Made by a program: the position numbers and the translations under genes. From Pseudomonas sp. WJP1 (GTDB lineage: Bacteria > Pseudomonadota > Gammaproteobacteria > Pseudomonadales > Pseudomonadaceae), in contig NZ_CP110128.1 in NCBI RefSeq assembly GCF_028471945.1, forward strand, positions 6,723,001 through 6,787,000: 64,000 bases of DNA, written 5' to 3'. Below the pieces are notes generated by a model. It was not told the DNA's origin. It was given only the letters and a program-made list of their open reading frames with translations, and did no database searches. This document shows, piece after piece, positions 44,485 through 53,778 of this stretch (position 1 is the first letter of the stretch; every line of letters begins with the position of its first letter).

Positions 44485-45846
44485 TTACAACAGCGGGATC
44501 GAGTAGCTGACGATCAGGCGGTTCTCGTCCTGGGAGCGAGTGTTCGGCAGATCGGTGCGCCAGGTGGCGTTTTTCCACTGCACGCCGAGGTTTTTCAACG
44601 CACCGGACTGAACGACGTAACCCACGGTCAGGTCGCGTTCCCACTCGGAAGCGCCGTTAGCCGCCTCGCGACCGGCAGTGTTGACGGTATCAATATCGTC
44701 GCCATGCAGGTAAACCACACCCGCTGTCAGGCCAGGTACGCCGACCTTGGCGAAATCGAACGAGTAACGTGCTTGCCAGGTTTTCTCGCCGGCACGGGCG
44801 AACTTCTGGATTTGCGAGTCGGTGATGATGTAGGCCGATGCACCGTCGCCCTGGTTCAGGTACGGGAAGTCGCTGCTGCCGTTGCTGACCTGGTAACCGC
44901 CACCGAAGGTGTGACCTTCAACGGTGTACAGGAACAGACCGCTGTACAGGTTGTTGTCGACCTTGCCTTTACCGCTCGGCGCATTGTAGTTGCCAGAAGT
45001 GAAGAAGTTCGCGTCGTGACCGTTGGCACCGTCATCCCGGCTATTGAAGTAGCGCAGGTCGGATTTCAGAACGCCCGGGCCGATTGCCCAGTTGTGAACC
45101 AGGCCCAGGAAGTGCTGCTTGTAGAAATCTTCCAAATTGCCGTAGTAGTACTGCGCAGTCAGGTCTTTGGTGATTTTGTAGTCACCGCCACCGTAATAGA
45201 ATTTGTTGCTGTCGCGGCCAGCCGCAGTGCGACCGTTGGCACCAGCGATCGACAACTCTTCGTTGTTGCTGGAGTTACGACCTTTGGCGTGCTCGATCTG
45301 ACCACCGACCAGTGTCAGGTCTTTGATATCGCCAGAGGTGATCTGACCACCCTGAAAAGTTTGCGGCAGCAGACGACCATCGTTGGTGACGATTACCGGC
45401 AGTTTTGGCTGCAAGGTACCCAGTTTCAGTTCAGTCTGGGAGATCTTGGCTTTGGCAGTCAGGCCCAGGCTGGAGAAGTTATCAACCGCTTCGCCGTTGG
45501 ACTTGCTCGGGAACACAGTGCCGCCATAAGCGTTACCAGGGGTGCCATTGGCGTTAACGTTGCCATTAGTGCCGCCACCCGAATCCAGCTTCACGCCCAA
45601 CAGGCCGATCGCATCGATACCGAATCCGACAGTGCCTTGGGTGTAGCCGGAGATGAAACGCAGGTCGAAGCCTTGGCCCCATTCTTCGTTCTTGTTCGGC
45701 TGAGCAGCGCCGTCACGATAGTCAGTGTTGATGTAGAAGTTGCGCAGCCCCAACGTTGCCTTGCTGTCTTCGATGAAACCGGCGGCGCTTGCCTGCTGCG
45801 CCAAAACCCCTACGGCCACAGCCAGGGCCAAGGTGGACTTGTTCAT
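44485..45846 (-). CDS. OprD-family outer-membrane porin 1
   Basis: This 453-residue porin has a signal peptide (about 1-21, ending ASA-AG) and the mature start GFIEDSKATLGLRNFYINTD typical of OprD/OprE/OpdX proteins. It continues as alternating amphipathic strands to a C-terminal aromatic-type end (RLIVSYSIPLL). OprD porins admit small anions and amino acids. Placement between lsfA and tauA suggests organosulfur compounds as substrate, as with OprE-type porins in pseudomonad sulfur clusters. Specificity is not readable from sequence. Confidence 0.92.
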   Translation of the reverse strand: MNKSTLALAVAVGVLAQQASAAGFIEDSKATLGLRNFYINTDYRDGAAQPNKNEEWGQGFDLRFISGYTQGTVGFGIDAIGLLGVKLDSGGGTNGNVNANGTPGNAYGGTVFPSKSNGEAVDNFSSLGLTAKAKISQTELKLGTLQPKLPVIVTNDGRLLPQTFQGGQITSGDIKDLTLVGGQIEHAKGRNSSNNEELSIAGANGRTAAGRDSNKFYYGGGDYKITKDLTAQYYYGNLEDFYKQHFLGLVHNWAIGPGVLKSDLRYFNSRDDGANGHDANFFTSGNYNAPSGKGKVDNNLYSGLFLYTVEGHTFGGGYQVSNGSSDFPYLNQGDGASAYIITDSQIQKFARAGEKTWQARYSFDFAKVGVPGLTAGVVYLHGDDIDTVNTAGREAANGASEWERDLTVGYVVQSGALKNLGVQWKNATWRTDLPNTRSQDENRLIVSYSIPLL

Positions 45847-46190
45847 TGTTTCGCTCCTATCGTTTTAATTCTTGGTCCTGGGTCGAATGCCCTGGATCCG
45901 CGACCGTCTGGATCGGTCGTTTTTTTGGGTCGCGCAGAATACTCCTTCATAATCCTAAAAAGAATTGCAAAAACAATTTTAATCGCATTTAGGAATATGC
46001 CCCGACAGCGCAGACCCGAGGTAACGGCGACAAACCGATTCCTGGAATTTTCGGGTGTTCGGGGGTTTGGAACTCGATCCGAGGCTTACGGTGCGTGTCG
46101 GAAGGTCTTTACTTTAAGCGCTTAAGAAAAAAGCTAAAAAGAATAAAAAATCATCACGTGCATTGTTTATGGAATATAAAAATGAACGCG
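45847..46190. promoter_or_regulatory. Promoter region of oprD-type gene 1
   Basis: This is 344 bp without a gene. It holds ATAATCCTAAAAAGAAT (45949-45965) and, 38 bases from the start of that motif, ATTTAGGAAT (45987-45996). The same two motifs at the same spacing lie upstream of oprD-type gene 2. From 46125 to 46180 the sequence is very A+T-rich, with nothing recognisable. Confidence 0.55.
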
Positions 46191-46220
46191 AAAAAAAGCC
46201 TCGTCCGTTGACGAGGCTTT
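46191..46220 (-). terminator. Rho-independent terminator of oprD-type gene 2
   Basis: AAAGCCTCGTC and GACGAGGCTTT pair across CGTT, with an A-run at 46191-46197 providing U's on the minus strand. Confidence 0.92.
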
Positions 46221-46230
46221 GGGCTACGGC

Positions 46231-47559
46231 TTACTTGAAGGCGTAGGTGTAGTTGAAGATCAGACGGGTTTGGTCCTGGTCGGCGATGTCGATTTCGCTG
46301 CCACGGTAGACGCCATGACGTAGCGTCACACCCAAGCCCTTGAGCGTGCCCTGCTGAATGGTGTAATCCACACGCATGTCTCGTTCCCACTCTGACATAT
46401 CGCTGCCAGTGCCGTTCTTGGCCTTGATATTGTCGCCACGCAGGTAAGCGACCGAAGCTTTCAAACCTGGCACACCCGCCGCTGCAAAATCATAAGTGTA
46501 TTGACCGAAGGTGGTGTTCTCGCCGGCACGGACAAAGCCGTTGATCATGGCATCGGTGAATAGGTAGAAGCTGGTGCCACCCTCACCTTGGTTGCGACCT
46601 CTGCTGTCCACTACGCTGCCCTGATTCAGGTAGACAAAGCCACCATCATCGTTGACGCGCTGATGACCGAGCAGGAAGGCGTTACCACCCAGGGTGTAGG
46701 TGAACATGGCGCTCCAGGTCTTGTTATCGACCTCGCCTGGGTTCTTGGCGAAACCACCGTTGTTATTGAAGACGTAGCCCGGATCGCCGTTCTTGCCGTC
46801 AGAGCTGCTGTCGAAATAGCGCAGATCGGTCTTGAAGGACTGGTTGGCACTGATTGGGTAAACATGCACCAGGCCCAGGAAATTCTGCTTGTAGTAGTCT
46901 TCCAGGTTCGCGTAGTAGTACTGCAGCATCAGGTCTTTGGTGACCTTCCAGTCAGCACCGGCGTAGCGGAACTTGTTGCTGTCCTGAGTACCACCATTGA
47001 CTGCCAAACCGGCTGTGTTCGACGAGGCGCGACCCGCTGCGTGCTCCAGCTGACCTACGTTGAAGGTCACATTGTCGATTTCCTTCGAGGTGATGGTCCC
47101 CCCTTCAAAGGTCTGTGGCAGCAGACGGCTGTCGTTCGCTACCAGAATTGGCATGTTCGGTTGCAAAGCACCACCGTAGTGGGCCTCGGTTTTCGAGAAA
47201 CGCGCCTTCACGTTACCCGCCACACGGCTCCACTCGTGCACTGCCGAGCCATCAGTGTCGCTTGGGAAGAATGTATTGCTATCCGGGTGATGGCCCTTGC
47301 CACCATCCAGATGGATGCCGACGAGTGCCTGAGCGTCGAAACCGAATCCGACAGTCCCTTGGGTGAAGCCCGACAGGTAATCGAACTTGAGGCCTTCAGC
47401 AGTCTCTCGCTGATCCGCGCCGCCATCGCGGTTATCGTTGTTGTAATACATGGTGCGCGAACTTACGGAAGCCTTGCTGTCTTCGATGAAACCCGCGGCG
47501 CCTGCCTGCTGCGCCATAACCCCTACGGCCACGGCCAGGGCCAAGGTGGACTTGTTCAT
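46231..47559 (-). CDS. OprD-family outer-membrane porin 2
   Basis: This 442-residue paralogue of porin 1 has a near-identical signal peptide (MNKSTLALAVAVGVMAQQ) and the mature start GFIEDSKASVSSRTMYYNND, ending RLIFNYTYAFK. The two porins share upstream elements as well, so they look like a tandem duplication that has diverged in the loops. It is divergent from tauA. Confidence 0.92.
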   Translation of the reverse strand: MNKSTLALAVAVGVMAQQAGAAGFIEDSKASVSSRTMYYNNDNRDGGADQRETAEGLKFDYLSGFTQGTVGFGFDAQALVGIHLDGGKGHHPDSNTFFPSDTDGSAVHEWSRVAGNVKARFSKTEAHYGGALQPNMPILVANDSRLLPQTFEGGTITSKEIDNVTFNVGQLEHAAGRASSNTAGLAVNGGTQDSNKFRYAGADWKVTKDLMLQYYYANLEDYYKQNFLGLVHVYPISANQSFKTDLRYFDSSSDGKNGDPGYVFNNNGGFAKNPGEVDNKTWSAMFTYTLGGNAFLLGHQRVNDDGGFVYLNQGSVVDSRGRNQGEGGTSFYLFTDAMINGFVRAGENTTFGQYTYDFAAAGVPGLKASVAYLRGDNIKAKNGTGSDMSEWERDMRVDYTIQQGTLKGLGVTLRHGVYRGSEIDIADQDQTRLIFNYTYAFK

Positions 47560-47921
47560 TGTTTAGCTCCTCTCGTCTCTAATTCTTGTATTCCTGGCCC
47601 GGAATCGATGTCCCGGATCCTAAGATGCGCGATTAGCGCCAGAGCGTGACCCACAAGTCAATCGTAACTTTGTGTGTCTACGACCATAGTCTAATCCCCG
47701 GTTTTTTGGTCCCTGCAGGGTCATGAGTTCGTCATAAACCTGAAAAGAATGATCGGATTCTTTCCTCATACCCTTTAGGAATTTAGCTCACCGTCTCACC
47801 GCCCTCGGGATAGAGCGGCTGACTCATAAGCTAATTCCTAAATGGTATTTATTGGCCGTTTTTTAGATCGATTAGGTTTAGTAGCAATTCCGCCACAAAA
47901 CCTATCGAAGAGGCCGATGCC
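47560..47921. promoter_or_regulatory. Divergent control region, oprD-type gene 2 / tauA
   Basis: This is 362 bp without a gene. It contains ATAAACCTGAAAAGAAT (47734-47750) and, 39 bases from the start of that motif, CTTTAGGAAT (47773-47782). It also has an inverted repeat TTTAGGAATTTAGC (47774-47787) against GCTAATTCCTAAA (47830-47842). The layout suggests sites for one regulator acting in both directions; CysB is the natural candidate for this gene set. Confidence 0.55.
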
Positions 47922-48911
47922 ATGACGATCAAGCGCGCACTATCCCGACCATTTGTTACAGTTTGTGTATCGTTAATGGTTTCTTTTTCCGCCCATGCGG
48001 CGAACCTCACGGTGGGCTACCAGACTGGTATCGACCCGAGCAAAGTTCCCCAGGCCGATGGCCTTTACGAAAAAACCATTGGCGAGAAAATCGACTGGCG
48101 GCGCTTCAACAGTGGTCCGGAAGTGGTCACCGCCATTGCCTCCGGTGATGTGCAGATCGGCAACCTCGGTTCCAGCCCACTGGCTGCCGCGGCCTCGCGC
48201 AATCTGCCGATCGTCGCGTTCCTCGTTTCCGCGCAGATCAATGCCGCCGAAGCCTTGGTGGTGCGCAACGGCAGTGGCATCGATAAACCGCAAGATCTGA
48301 TCGGCAAGACCATCGCCACGCCGTTCGTTTCCACTTCCCACTACAGCCTGTTGGGCGCGCTGAAGCACTGGGGGCTGGACGCGTCGAAAGTCAAAGTGGT
48401 GAACCTGCAACCGGCGGAAATTGCCGCCGCCTGGAAACGTGGAGACATCGACGGCGCGTTCGTCTGGTCGCCGGCCCTGGGAGAAATTCGCAAGACCGGC
48501 AAGACCTTGACCGATGCCGCGCAGGTCGGCCAATGGGGTGCACCTACCTTCGAAGTCTGGGTAGCGCGCAAGGATTACGCCGAGAAGCACCCGGAGGTCA
48601 TCGCCCGGTTCGCCAAGGTGACTCTCGACTCATTTGCCGACTATGCGGCGCATAAGGACAGCTGGACTGCGGATTCGGTACCGGTGCAAAAAATCGCCAA
48701 ACTGACCGGTGCCAACGCCGTCGATGTGCCGGAACTGCTGGCCGGTTCCGCGTTCCCGGATGCCAAGGCACAACAGACCAGCGCACTGCTGGCCGGCGGC
48801 ACGGCGCAGGCGATTGGCGAGACGGCGAAGTTCTTGAAGGAACAGGGGAAGGTTGAAACGGTGCTGCCGGATTACTCGCCGTATGTCAGCGCGAAGTTTG
48901 TGCAGGAATAA
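47922..48911 (+). CDS. tauA: Taurine-binding protein TauA (orphan)
   Basis: This 329-residue periplasmic protein has a signal peptide (about 1-27, ending AHA). The mature start is NLTVGYQTGIDPSKVPQADG, with WRRFNSGPEVVTAIASGDVQIG, GSSPLAAAASRNLPI and AWKRGDIDGAFVWSPALGEI, all typical of TauA. The gene is complete. However, tauB, tauC and tauD do not follow: 12 bp after the stop is a palindromic repeat and then argA in opposite orientation. It might still feed another sulfonate transporter (for example SsuBC) or tau genes elsewhere. Confidence 0.9.
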   Translation: MTIKRALSRPFVTVCVSLMVSFSAHAANLTVGYQTGIDPSKVPQADGLYEKTIGEKIDWRRFNSGPEVVTAIASGDVQIGNLGSSPLAAAASRNLPIVAFLVSAQINAAEALVVRNGSGIDKPQDLIGKTIATPFVSTSHYSLLGALKHWGLDASKVKVVNLQPAEIAAAWKRGDIDGAFVWSPALGEIRKTGKTLTDAAQVGQWGAPTFEVWVARKDYAEKHPEVIARFAKVTLDSFADYAAHKDSWTADSVPVQKIAKLTGANAVDVPELLAGSAFPDAKAQQTSALLAGGTAQAIGETAKFLKEQGKVETVLPDYSPYVSAKFVQE

Positions 48912-48922
48912 CGCAACATGGT

Positions 48923-48953
48923 GATCGTTCCCACGCTCCGCGTGGGAACGATC
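48923..48953. repeat. Palindromic repeat GATCGTTCCCACGC, copy 2
   Basis: Perfect 14-base arms flank a TCC centre; the arms are identical to copy 1 at 43509-43539. It lies at the point where tauB would normally start. Confidence 0.9.
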
Positions 48954-48967
48954 CAAGAGCCCTCGCT

Positions 48968-50266
48968 TTACAGGGCTTTTTCGAAGATCTTCGAATTACG
49001 CTGATAGTTGTACAGCGACGCCCGTGCCGACGGCAGGCGATCGACGCTGCTTGGCACGAAGCCGCGCTCGCGGAACCAGTGAGCCGTGCGCGTGGTGAGG
49101 ACGAACAAGGTTTTCAACCCCTGGGCCCGGGCGCGGGTTTCAATGCGCTCGAGCAGCTCATCACCACGACCGCCATGCCGGTACTCCGGATTCACCGCCA
49201 GGCACGCCAACTCCCCGGCATCGGAATCGGCGATCTGATACAGCGCCGCACAGGCGATGATCATGCCCTCACGTTCGACCACGCTGAACTGCTCGATCTC
49301 ACGCTCAAGCACTTCGCGCGAGCGACGCACCAGAATGCCCTGCTCTTCCAGCGGGCTGATCAAGTCCAGCAAGCCGCCGACGTCTTCGATAGCCGCTTCG
49401 CGCACCACCTCGAATTGCTCCTGGGCCACCAGCGTACCGCCACCGTCACGGGTGAAGAGCTCCGTCAGCAGCGCACCGTCTTCGGCGTAGCTGACGATAT
49501 GGCTGCGGGCCACGCCGCCACGGCAGGCTTCAGCGGCGGCATCCAGCAGCTCGGCCTGGTAGTTGCTGCCCAGACGTTGCAGATGTGCCGGCACCTGTTG
49601 CGGACGCAGTTCGCGTACCAGCCGCCCGTGTTCATCGATCAAGCCCAGGTCGGCGCCAAACAGCAACAGTTTGTCTGCGCCCAGGTCGATGGCCGCACGC
49701 GTGGCGACATCTTCACAGGCGAGGTTGAAAATTTCACCGGTCGGCGAGTAGCCCAGTGGCGACAAGAGCACGATGGAGCGCTCGTCCAGCAGGCGATTGA
49801 TGCCCTTGCGGTCCACTCGACGCACTTCACCGGTGTGGTGATAGTCGACACCCTCCAGCACGCCGATCGGCCGCGCGGTCACCAGGTTGCCGCTGGCCAC
49901 CCGCAGACGCGAGCCCTGCATCGGCGACGACGCCATGTCCATGGACAGCCGTGCCTCGATGGCGATGCGCAGCTGGCCAACCGCGTCGATCACGCACTCC
50001 AAGGTCGCGGCATCGGTGATGCGCATGCCGTGATGGTAGTGCGGGGTCAGGCCGCGAGCTTCGAGGCGCGCTTCAATTTGCGGGCGCGAACCATGGACCA
50101 GGACCAACCGCACGCCCAGGCTGTGCAACAACACCAGGTCGTGGACGATGTTGCCGAAATTCGGGTGTTCAACGCCATCGCCGGGCAGCATGACGACAAA
50201 GGTGCAATCGCGGTGGGCGTTGATGTAGGGCGAAGCGTGACGAAGCCAATTGACGTATTCGGGCAT
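48968..50266 (-). CDS. argA: N-acetylglutamate synthase
   Basis: ArgA acetylates glutamate, the first step of arginine synthesis. The 432-residue protein has an N-terminal amino acid kinase-like domain (about 20-260: FVVMLPGDGVEHPNFGNIVHDL, LVLVHGSRPQIEARL, SIVLLSPLGYSPTGEIFNL) that binds arginine. Its C-terminal GNAT acetyltransferase domain (about 290-430) contains LACLAVNPEYRHGGRGDELL. This is the classical bifunctional-looking ArgA of gammaproteobacteria. Confidence 0.96.
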   Translation of the reverse strand: MPEYVNWLRHASPYINAHRDCTFVVMLPGDGVEHPNFGNIVHDLVLLHSLGVRLVLVHGSRPQIEARLEARGLTPHYHHGMRITDAATLECVIDAVGQLRIAIEARLSMDMASSPMQGSRLRVASGNLVTARPIGVLEGVDYHHTGEVRRVDRKGINRLLDERSIVLLSPLGYSPTGEIFNLACEDVATRAAIDLGADKLLLFGADLGLIDEHGRLVRELRPQQVPAHLQRLGSNYQAELLDAAAEACRGGVARSHIVSYAEDGALLTELFTRDGGGTLVAQEQFEVVREAAIEDVGGLLDLISPLEEQGILVRRSREVLEREIEQFSVVEREGMIIACAALYQIADSDAGELACLAVNPEYRHGGRGDELLERIETRARAQGLKTLFVLTTRTAHWFRERGFVPSSVDRLPSARASLYNYQRNSKIFEKAL

Positions 50267-50414
50267 GAACCTGGGCCTGTAATAAATAGCAGCCGAAAAA
50301 AGGGCAGAACAGAAAACGCACAGCGGGCTGATGGTTATCGTCGGAACAGGCTTGGCGACACGCGCGCTCTCCTCATGAATACGGGTTGGGACATTGGCAA
50401 TTTAAACGGGGCGT

Positions 50415-51584
50415 TCAACCGGCTGGTACCGATGTTTGGGCCGGCGTCAGGCAGTAATGTTCAATCAACTGTCGTAATAGATGCACCGTAGGCTGCAAAC
50501 GTGACATTTCGAGGAATTCCCCCGGTTGGTGGGCGCAGGCGATATCGCCAGGGCCGAGCACCAGTGTTTCGCAGCCAAGTTGCTGAAGATAAGGCGCTTC
50601 GGTGCCGAATGCCACTGCTTCGGCGGCATGGCCGGTGAGCTTTTCGGCAATGCGCACCAGTTCCGCATCCTCAGCCTGCTCGAAAGGCGGCACTTCGGCG
50701 AACAGGGGCGCGTAATCGATCTTGACCTGATGCCGCTCGGCAATCGGCCTGAGCTTCTGCAAAATCTCGGCGCGCAGGACCTTGGGGTCCATACCCGGCA
50801 ACGGCCGCAGATCGAATTCCAGGGAGCACTGCCCGCAGATGCGGTTGGGATTGTCGCCACCATGGATGCAGCCGAAGTTCATGGTCGGCATCGGCACGCT
50901 GAACTGCGGATTACGGAATTCGCGCTGCCACAACAAGCGCAGGCCGCGCAGTTCACCGATGGCGTCGTGCATGGCTTCGAGCGCGCTGTGCCCCAGGCGC
51001 GGGTCCGAGGAGTGGCCGCTCTGCCCGAGGATATCGATGCGCTCCATCATGATGCCTTTGTGCATGCGGATCGGCTTGAGCCCGGTCGGCTCGCCGATCA
51101 CTGCCGCGCGCCCCAGCGGCCGCCCCGCCTGGGCCAGCGCCCGGGCGCCGGACATCGAGCTTTCTTCATCGCAGGTGGCCAGGATCAGCAGCGGCTGCTT
51201 GAACGGTTGGTCGAGCAGCGGCCTGACGGCTTCGATGGCCAGGGCGAAAAAGCCCTTCATGTCGCAACTGCCCAGGCCGACCCAGCGCCCGTCGACCTCA
51301 GTCAGCTTGAGGGGGTCGGTCTGCCACAACGCGCCATCGAACGGCACCGTATCACTGTGACCGGCCAGCACGAGCCCGCCGGGGCCACTGCCAAAACTGG
51401 CTAGCAAGTTGAATTTGCCGGGGCTGACCTGCTGGATATCACAGACAAAGCCCAGGTCGCCGAGCCAGGCGGCCAGCAGGTCGATCACCGGGCGATTGGA
51501 TTGATCGAGGCTTGGCTGGGTGCAACTGACGGACGGCGCAGCGATCAGCGCAGCGAACTGATCTTTCATGGACGGCAAAGGCAT
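50415..51584 (-). CDS. argE: Acetylornithine deacetylase
   Basis: This 389-residue M20-family amidohydrolase has the metal ligands in VLAGHSDTVPFDG, GLGSCDMKGFFAL, ATCDEESSMSGARAL and GEPTGLKPIRMHKG. It removes acetate from N-acetylornithine in arginine synthesis. ATG 51584 (MPLPSMKDQ) follows GGAG with a 6-7 base spacer and is preferred over the ATG at 51596. It lies upstream of argA on the same strand with 148 bp between. In pseudomonads ArgJ can also recycle the acetyl group, so ArgE may be partly redundant. Confidence 0.92.
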   Translation of the reverse strand: MPLPSMKDQFAALIAAPSVSCTQPSLDQSNRPVIDLLAAWLGDLGFVCDIQQVSPGKFNLLASFGSGPGGLVLAGHSDTVPFDGALWQTDPLKLTEVDGRWVGLGSCDMKGFFALAIEAVRPLLDQPFKQPLLILATCDEESSMSGARALAQAGRPLGRAAVIGEPTGLKPIRMHKGIMMERIDILGQSGHSSDPRLGHSALEAMHDAIGELRGLRLLWQREFRNPQFSVPMPTMNFGCIHGGDNPNRICGQCSLEFDLRPLPGMDPKVLRAEILQKLRPIAERHQVKIDYAPLFAEVPPFEQAEDAELVRIAEKLTGHAAEAVAFGTEAPYLQQLGCETLVLGPGDIACAHQPGEFLEMSRLQPTVHLLRQLIEHYCLTPAQTSVPAG

Positions 51585-51740
51585 CGCTGACTCCAACTCC
51601 CGAATTGAAGTCCATCATAGAGCCATCCGGTGACAGGAATAAACCGTCGCACGGCGAAGGCAGGTTGAGTCCTGTACACTGCACGACCTTGGCAGCCACC
51701 AATTCCCCCGGCTGCGCTCCCGATCCTGGATTTTCCGGCC

Positions 51741-53108
51741 ATGCAGAAAGAAACCGAAATCAAGCTCCGCGTCAGCCGCGAAACCCTCGCCGCCCTGCGC
51801 GAGCACCCGTTACTGAAAAAACGCAACAAAAGTGGCTGGGAACGCCGTGAGTTGATGAATCAATACTTCGACACCCCTGAGCGTGACCTGGCCCGGGCCA
51901 AAGTCGCCCTGCGCCTGCGCAAGGATGGCGAAGAAGTGATTCAGACCCTCAAGACCCGCGGCCAAAGCGTCGCTGGCCTGTCCGTACGTAACGAGTACGA
52001 CTGGAACCTGCCCAAAGCCAAGCTCGACCTGAAAAAACTGGACGGCGAATGCTGGCCCGAAGAACTGGCTGAACTGGACAAGAAAACCCTGAAAGCCATC
52101 TTCACCACCGATTTCGTCCGCGAGCGCGCGGAAATCGCCTGGGGCCGTGGCAAGACCAAAGTGGTCATCGAAGCGGCACTGGACCTGGGCCACGTGGTAG
52201 TCGGCAAGCAGAAAGAAGAAATCTGCGAACTGGAACTGGAATTGCGCGAAGGCGAACCTGCCGCGCTGCTGGAACTGGCCGCCGAACTGGCTGAAAAACT
52301 GGCGCTGATGCCATGCGATATCAGCAAGGCCGAACGTGGCTATCGCCTGTACGACGCCCACAGTTACTCGTTGAGCCTGCCTGCGCCGCAGATCAGCGCC
52401 GAAACGCCACTCGACGACGCATTCGCCGCGCTCAGCTGGCACTTGCTGGGCAGCAGCCAGCGCCTGGCCGAGCAGTATCGTTTCAATGGCCACTGGCGCC
52501 TGTTGCAGGACTGGGTCGAGAACCTGGCTGAAATGCGCGCACTGATCAGCAGCCTTGGCCAAGCCGCACCGCGTCAGTCGACCCACGATTTGCGTGTCGC
52601 CCTCGACGCCCTGCTGGAAGACTGGCGCCCGCTGGTCCAGGCCGGCCTGGACGATGAAGACGTTCGCAAAGCCGCGCCGGAGCAGTTCCTCGAAGAACTC
52701 GAAGACCCGCGCTGGGGCCTGTTCTCCCTGAACACCTCGCGCTGGTTGCTGGCCCGCACCTGGACCGCCGAGCGCAACACCCGCGGCAATCGCCAAGGCG
52801 CCGCGCAATTGGGCAGCTGGCTGCCACGCCTGCTGGGCGAAGAAGCCACCTCGTTGCAATTGCAGCGTTACCAGCAACAGCCGGAAGACCTGGCCGAGCA
52901 ACTGCCGCGCATCGAACGCATCCAGGTCTGGCTGCATCACGCGCGCAACGTGCTGGAGATCCCGGAAATGGATCGCCTCTACGGCGAGCTGAACAAGCTG
53001 GCGCAACTGGCCAACGAACCGATCACCGACGAAACCCTGGATGCGCGCAAGCAACAGGCGATCGCGGTTTATCAGAATCGTGCCTGGAAGATGTTGCTGC
53101 GTCTGTAA
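51741..53108 (+). CDS. CYTH-CHAD inorganic triphosphatase
   Basis: This 455-residue protein has an N-terminal CYTH triphosphate tunnel domain (about 1-200) with the E-x-E-x-K signature in KETEIKLRV, plus LRLRKDGEEVIQTLKTRG and the acidic pair ICELELELREGE. A C-terminal CHAD helical domain (about 215-455) carries conserved His residues (STHDLRVALDALLEDWRPL, WLHHARNVLEI) that bind polyphosphate. Known relatives (YgiF) hydrolyse inorganic triphosphate. It is divergent from argE. Confidence 0.9.
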   Translation: MQKETEIKLRVSRETLAALREHPLLKKRNKSGWERRELMNQYFDTPERDLARAKVALRLRKDGEEVIQTLKTRGQSVAGLSVRNEYDWNLPKAKLDLKKLDGECWPEELAELDKKTLKAIFTTDFVRERAEIAWGRGKTKVVIEAALDLGHVVVGKQKEEICELELELREGEPAALLELAAELAEKLALMPCDISKAERGYRLYDAHSYSLSLPAPQISAETPLDDAFAALSWHLLGSSQRLAEQYRFNGHWRLLQDWVENLAEMRALISSLGQAAPRQSTHDLRVALDALLEDWRPLVQAGLDDEDVRKAAPEQFLEELEDPRWGLFSLNTSRWLLARTWTAERNTRGNRQGAAQLGSWLPRLLGEEATSLQLQRYQQQPEDLAEQLPRIERIQVWLHHARNVLEIPEMDRLYGELNKLAQLANEPITDETLDARKQQAIAVYQNRAWKMLLRL

Positions 53109-53110
53109 TA

Positions 53111-53167
53111 TCGCCATCGCAGACAAGCCTTGCTCCTGTAGGAGCGAGGCTTGCCCGCGAAGAGGCC
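53111..53167. repeat. Single REP-like hairpin
   Basis: TCGC...AAGCCTTGCTCCTGTAGGAGCGAGGCTTGCCCGCGA forms an imperfect hairpin with arms AAGCCTTGCTCC and GGAGCGAGGCTT. It resembles one REP half and sits between convergent genes. Confidence 0.72.
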
Positions 53168-53187
53168 GGTACAGGCACTACAAAATC

Positions 53188-53652
53188 CTAGACAGGCAAA
53201 CTGGTGGTCGACTTGATCTCCGACAACGCCACAATCGAATTGACCTCCTGAATCCCCGGCACCAGCGATAGCTTCTCGAAGAAAAACCGCTCATACGCCT
53301 CGATGTCCGCCGCGACGATCCGCAGCAGGAAATCCACCGCCCCCATCAGCACGTAACACTCAAGCACCTCTGGAAAGCCTCGAATGGCCTCGGTGAACTC
53401 GGTGAAGTTCGAACGGCCATGGGCGTTGAGTTTTACCTGGGCAAAAATCTGCGTGTTCAGGCCGATTTTCTTGCGGTCGAGCAAGGTGACCTGGCCGCGA
53501 ATGATCCCCTCCTCTTTCATCCGCTGAATCCTCCGCCAGCAAGGCGACTGCGAAAGCCCTACCTGTTCGGCGATCTGCGCGCTGGAGAGCGAAGCATCCT
53601 CCTGCAGCAAGGCGAGAATCCTGCGGTCGTAGCTGTCCAGCTCGCTGTGCAT
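53188..53652 (-). CDS. Lrp/AsnC family regulator
   Basis: This 154-residue protein has an N-terminal HTH (about 5-60: LDSYDRRILALLQEDASLSS, AQIAEQVGLSQSPCWRRIQR) and a C-terminal RAM/ACT-like domain (about 68-145: GRSNFTEFTEAIRGFPEVLE, YVLMGAVDFLLRIVAADIEA). Such proteins respond to amino acids. It is divergent from a small ACT-like protein gene, a candidate target. Confidence 0.93.
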   Translation of the reverse strand: MHSELDSYDRRILALLQEDASLSSAQIAEQVGLSQSPCWRRIQRMKEEGIIRGQVTLLDRKKIGLNTQIFAQVKLNAHGRSNFTEFTEAIRGFPEVLECYVLMGAVDFLLRIVAADIEAYERFFFEKLSLVPGIQEVNSIVALSEIKSTTSLPV

Positions 53653-53778
53653 AAATAAACCTTAAAATGATAATTCCGTGAATAACACGATTCGCCAGAT
53701 CTGTAATACGGCTAATCATAGATAAGAAATACCCGCCACCGAATGTAAAAATTTCTCCAATCAGTCTGGAGACCGAAC

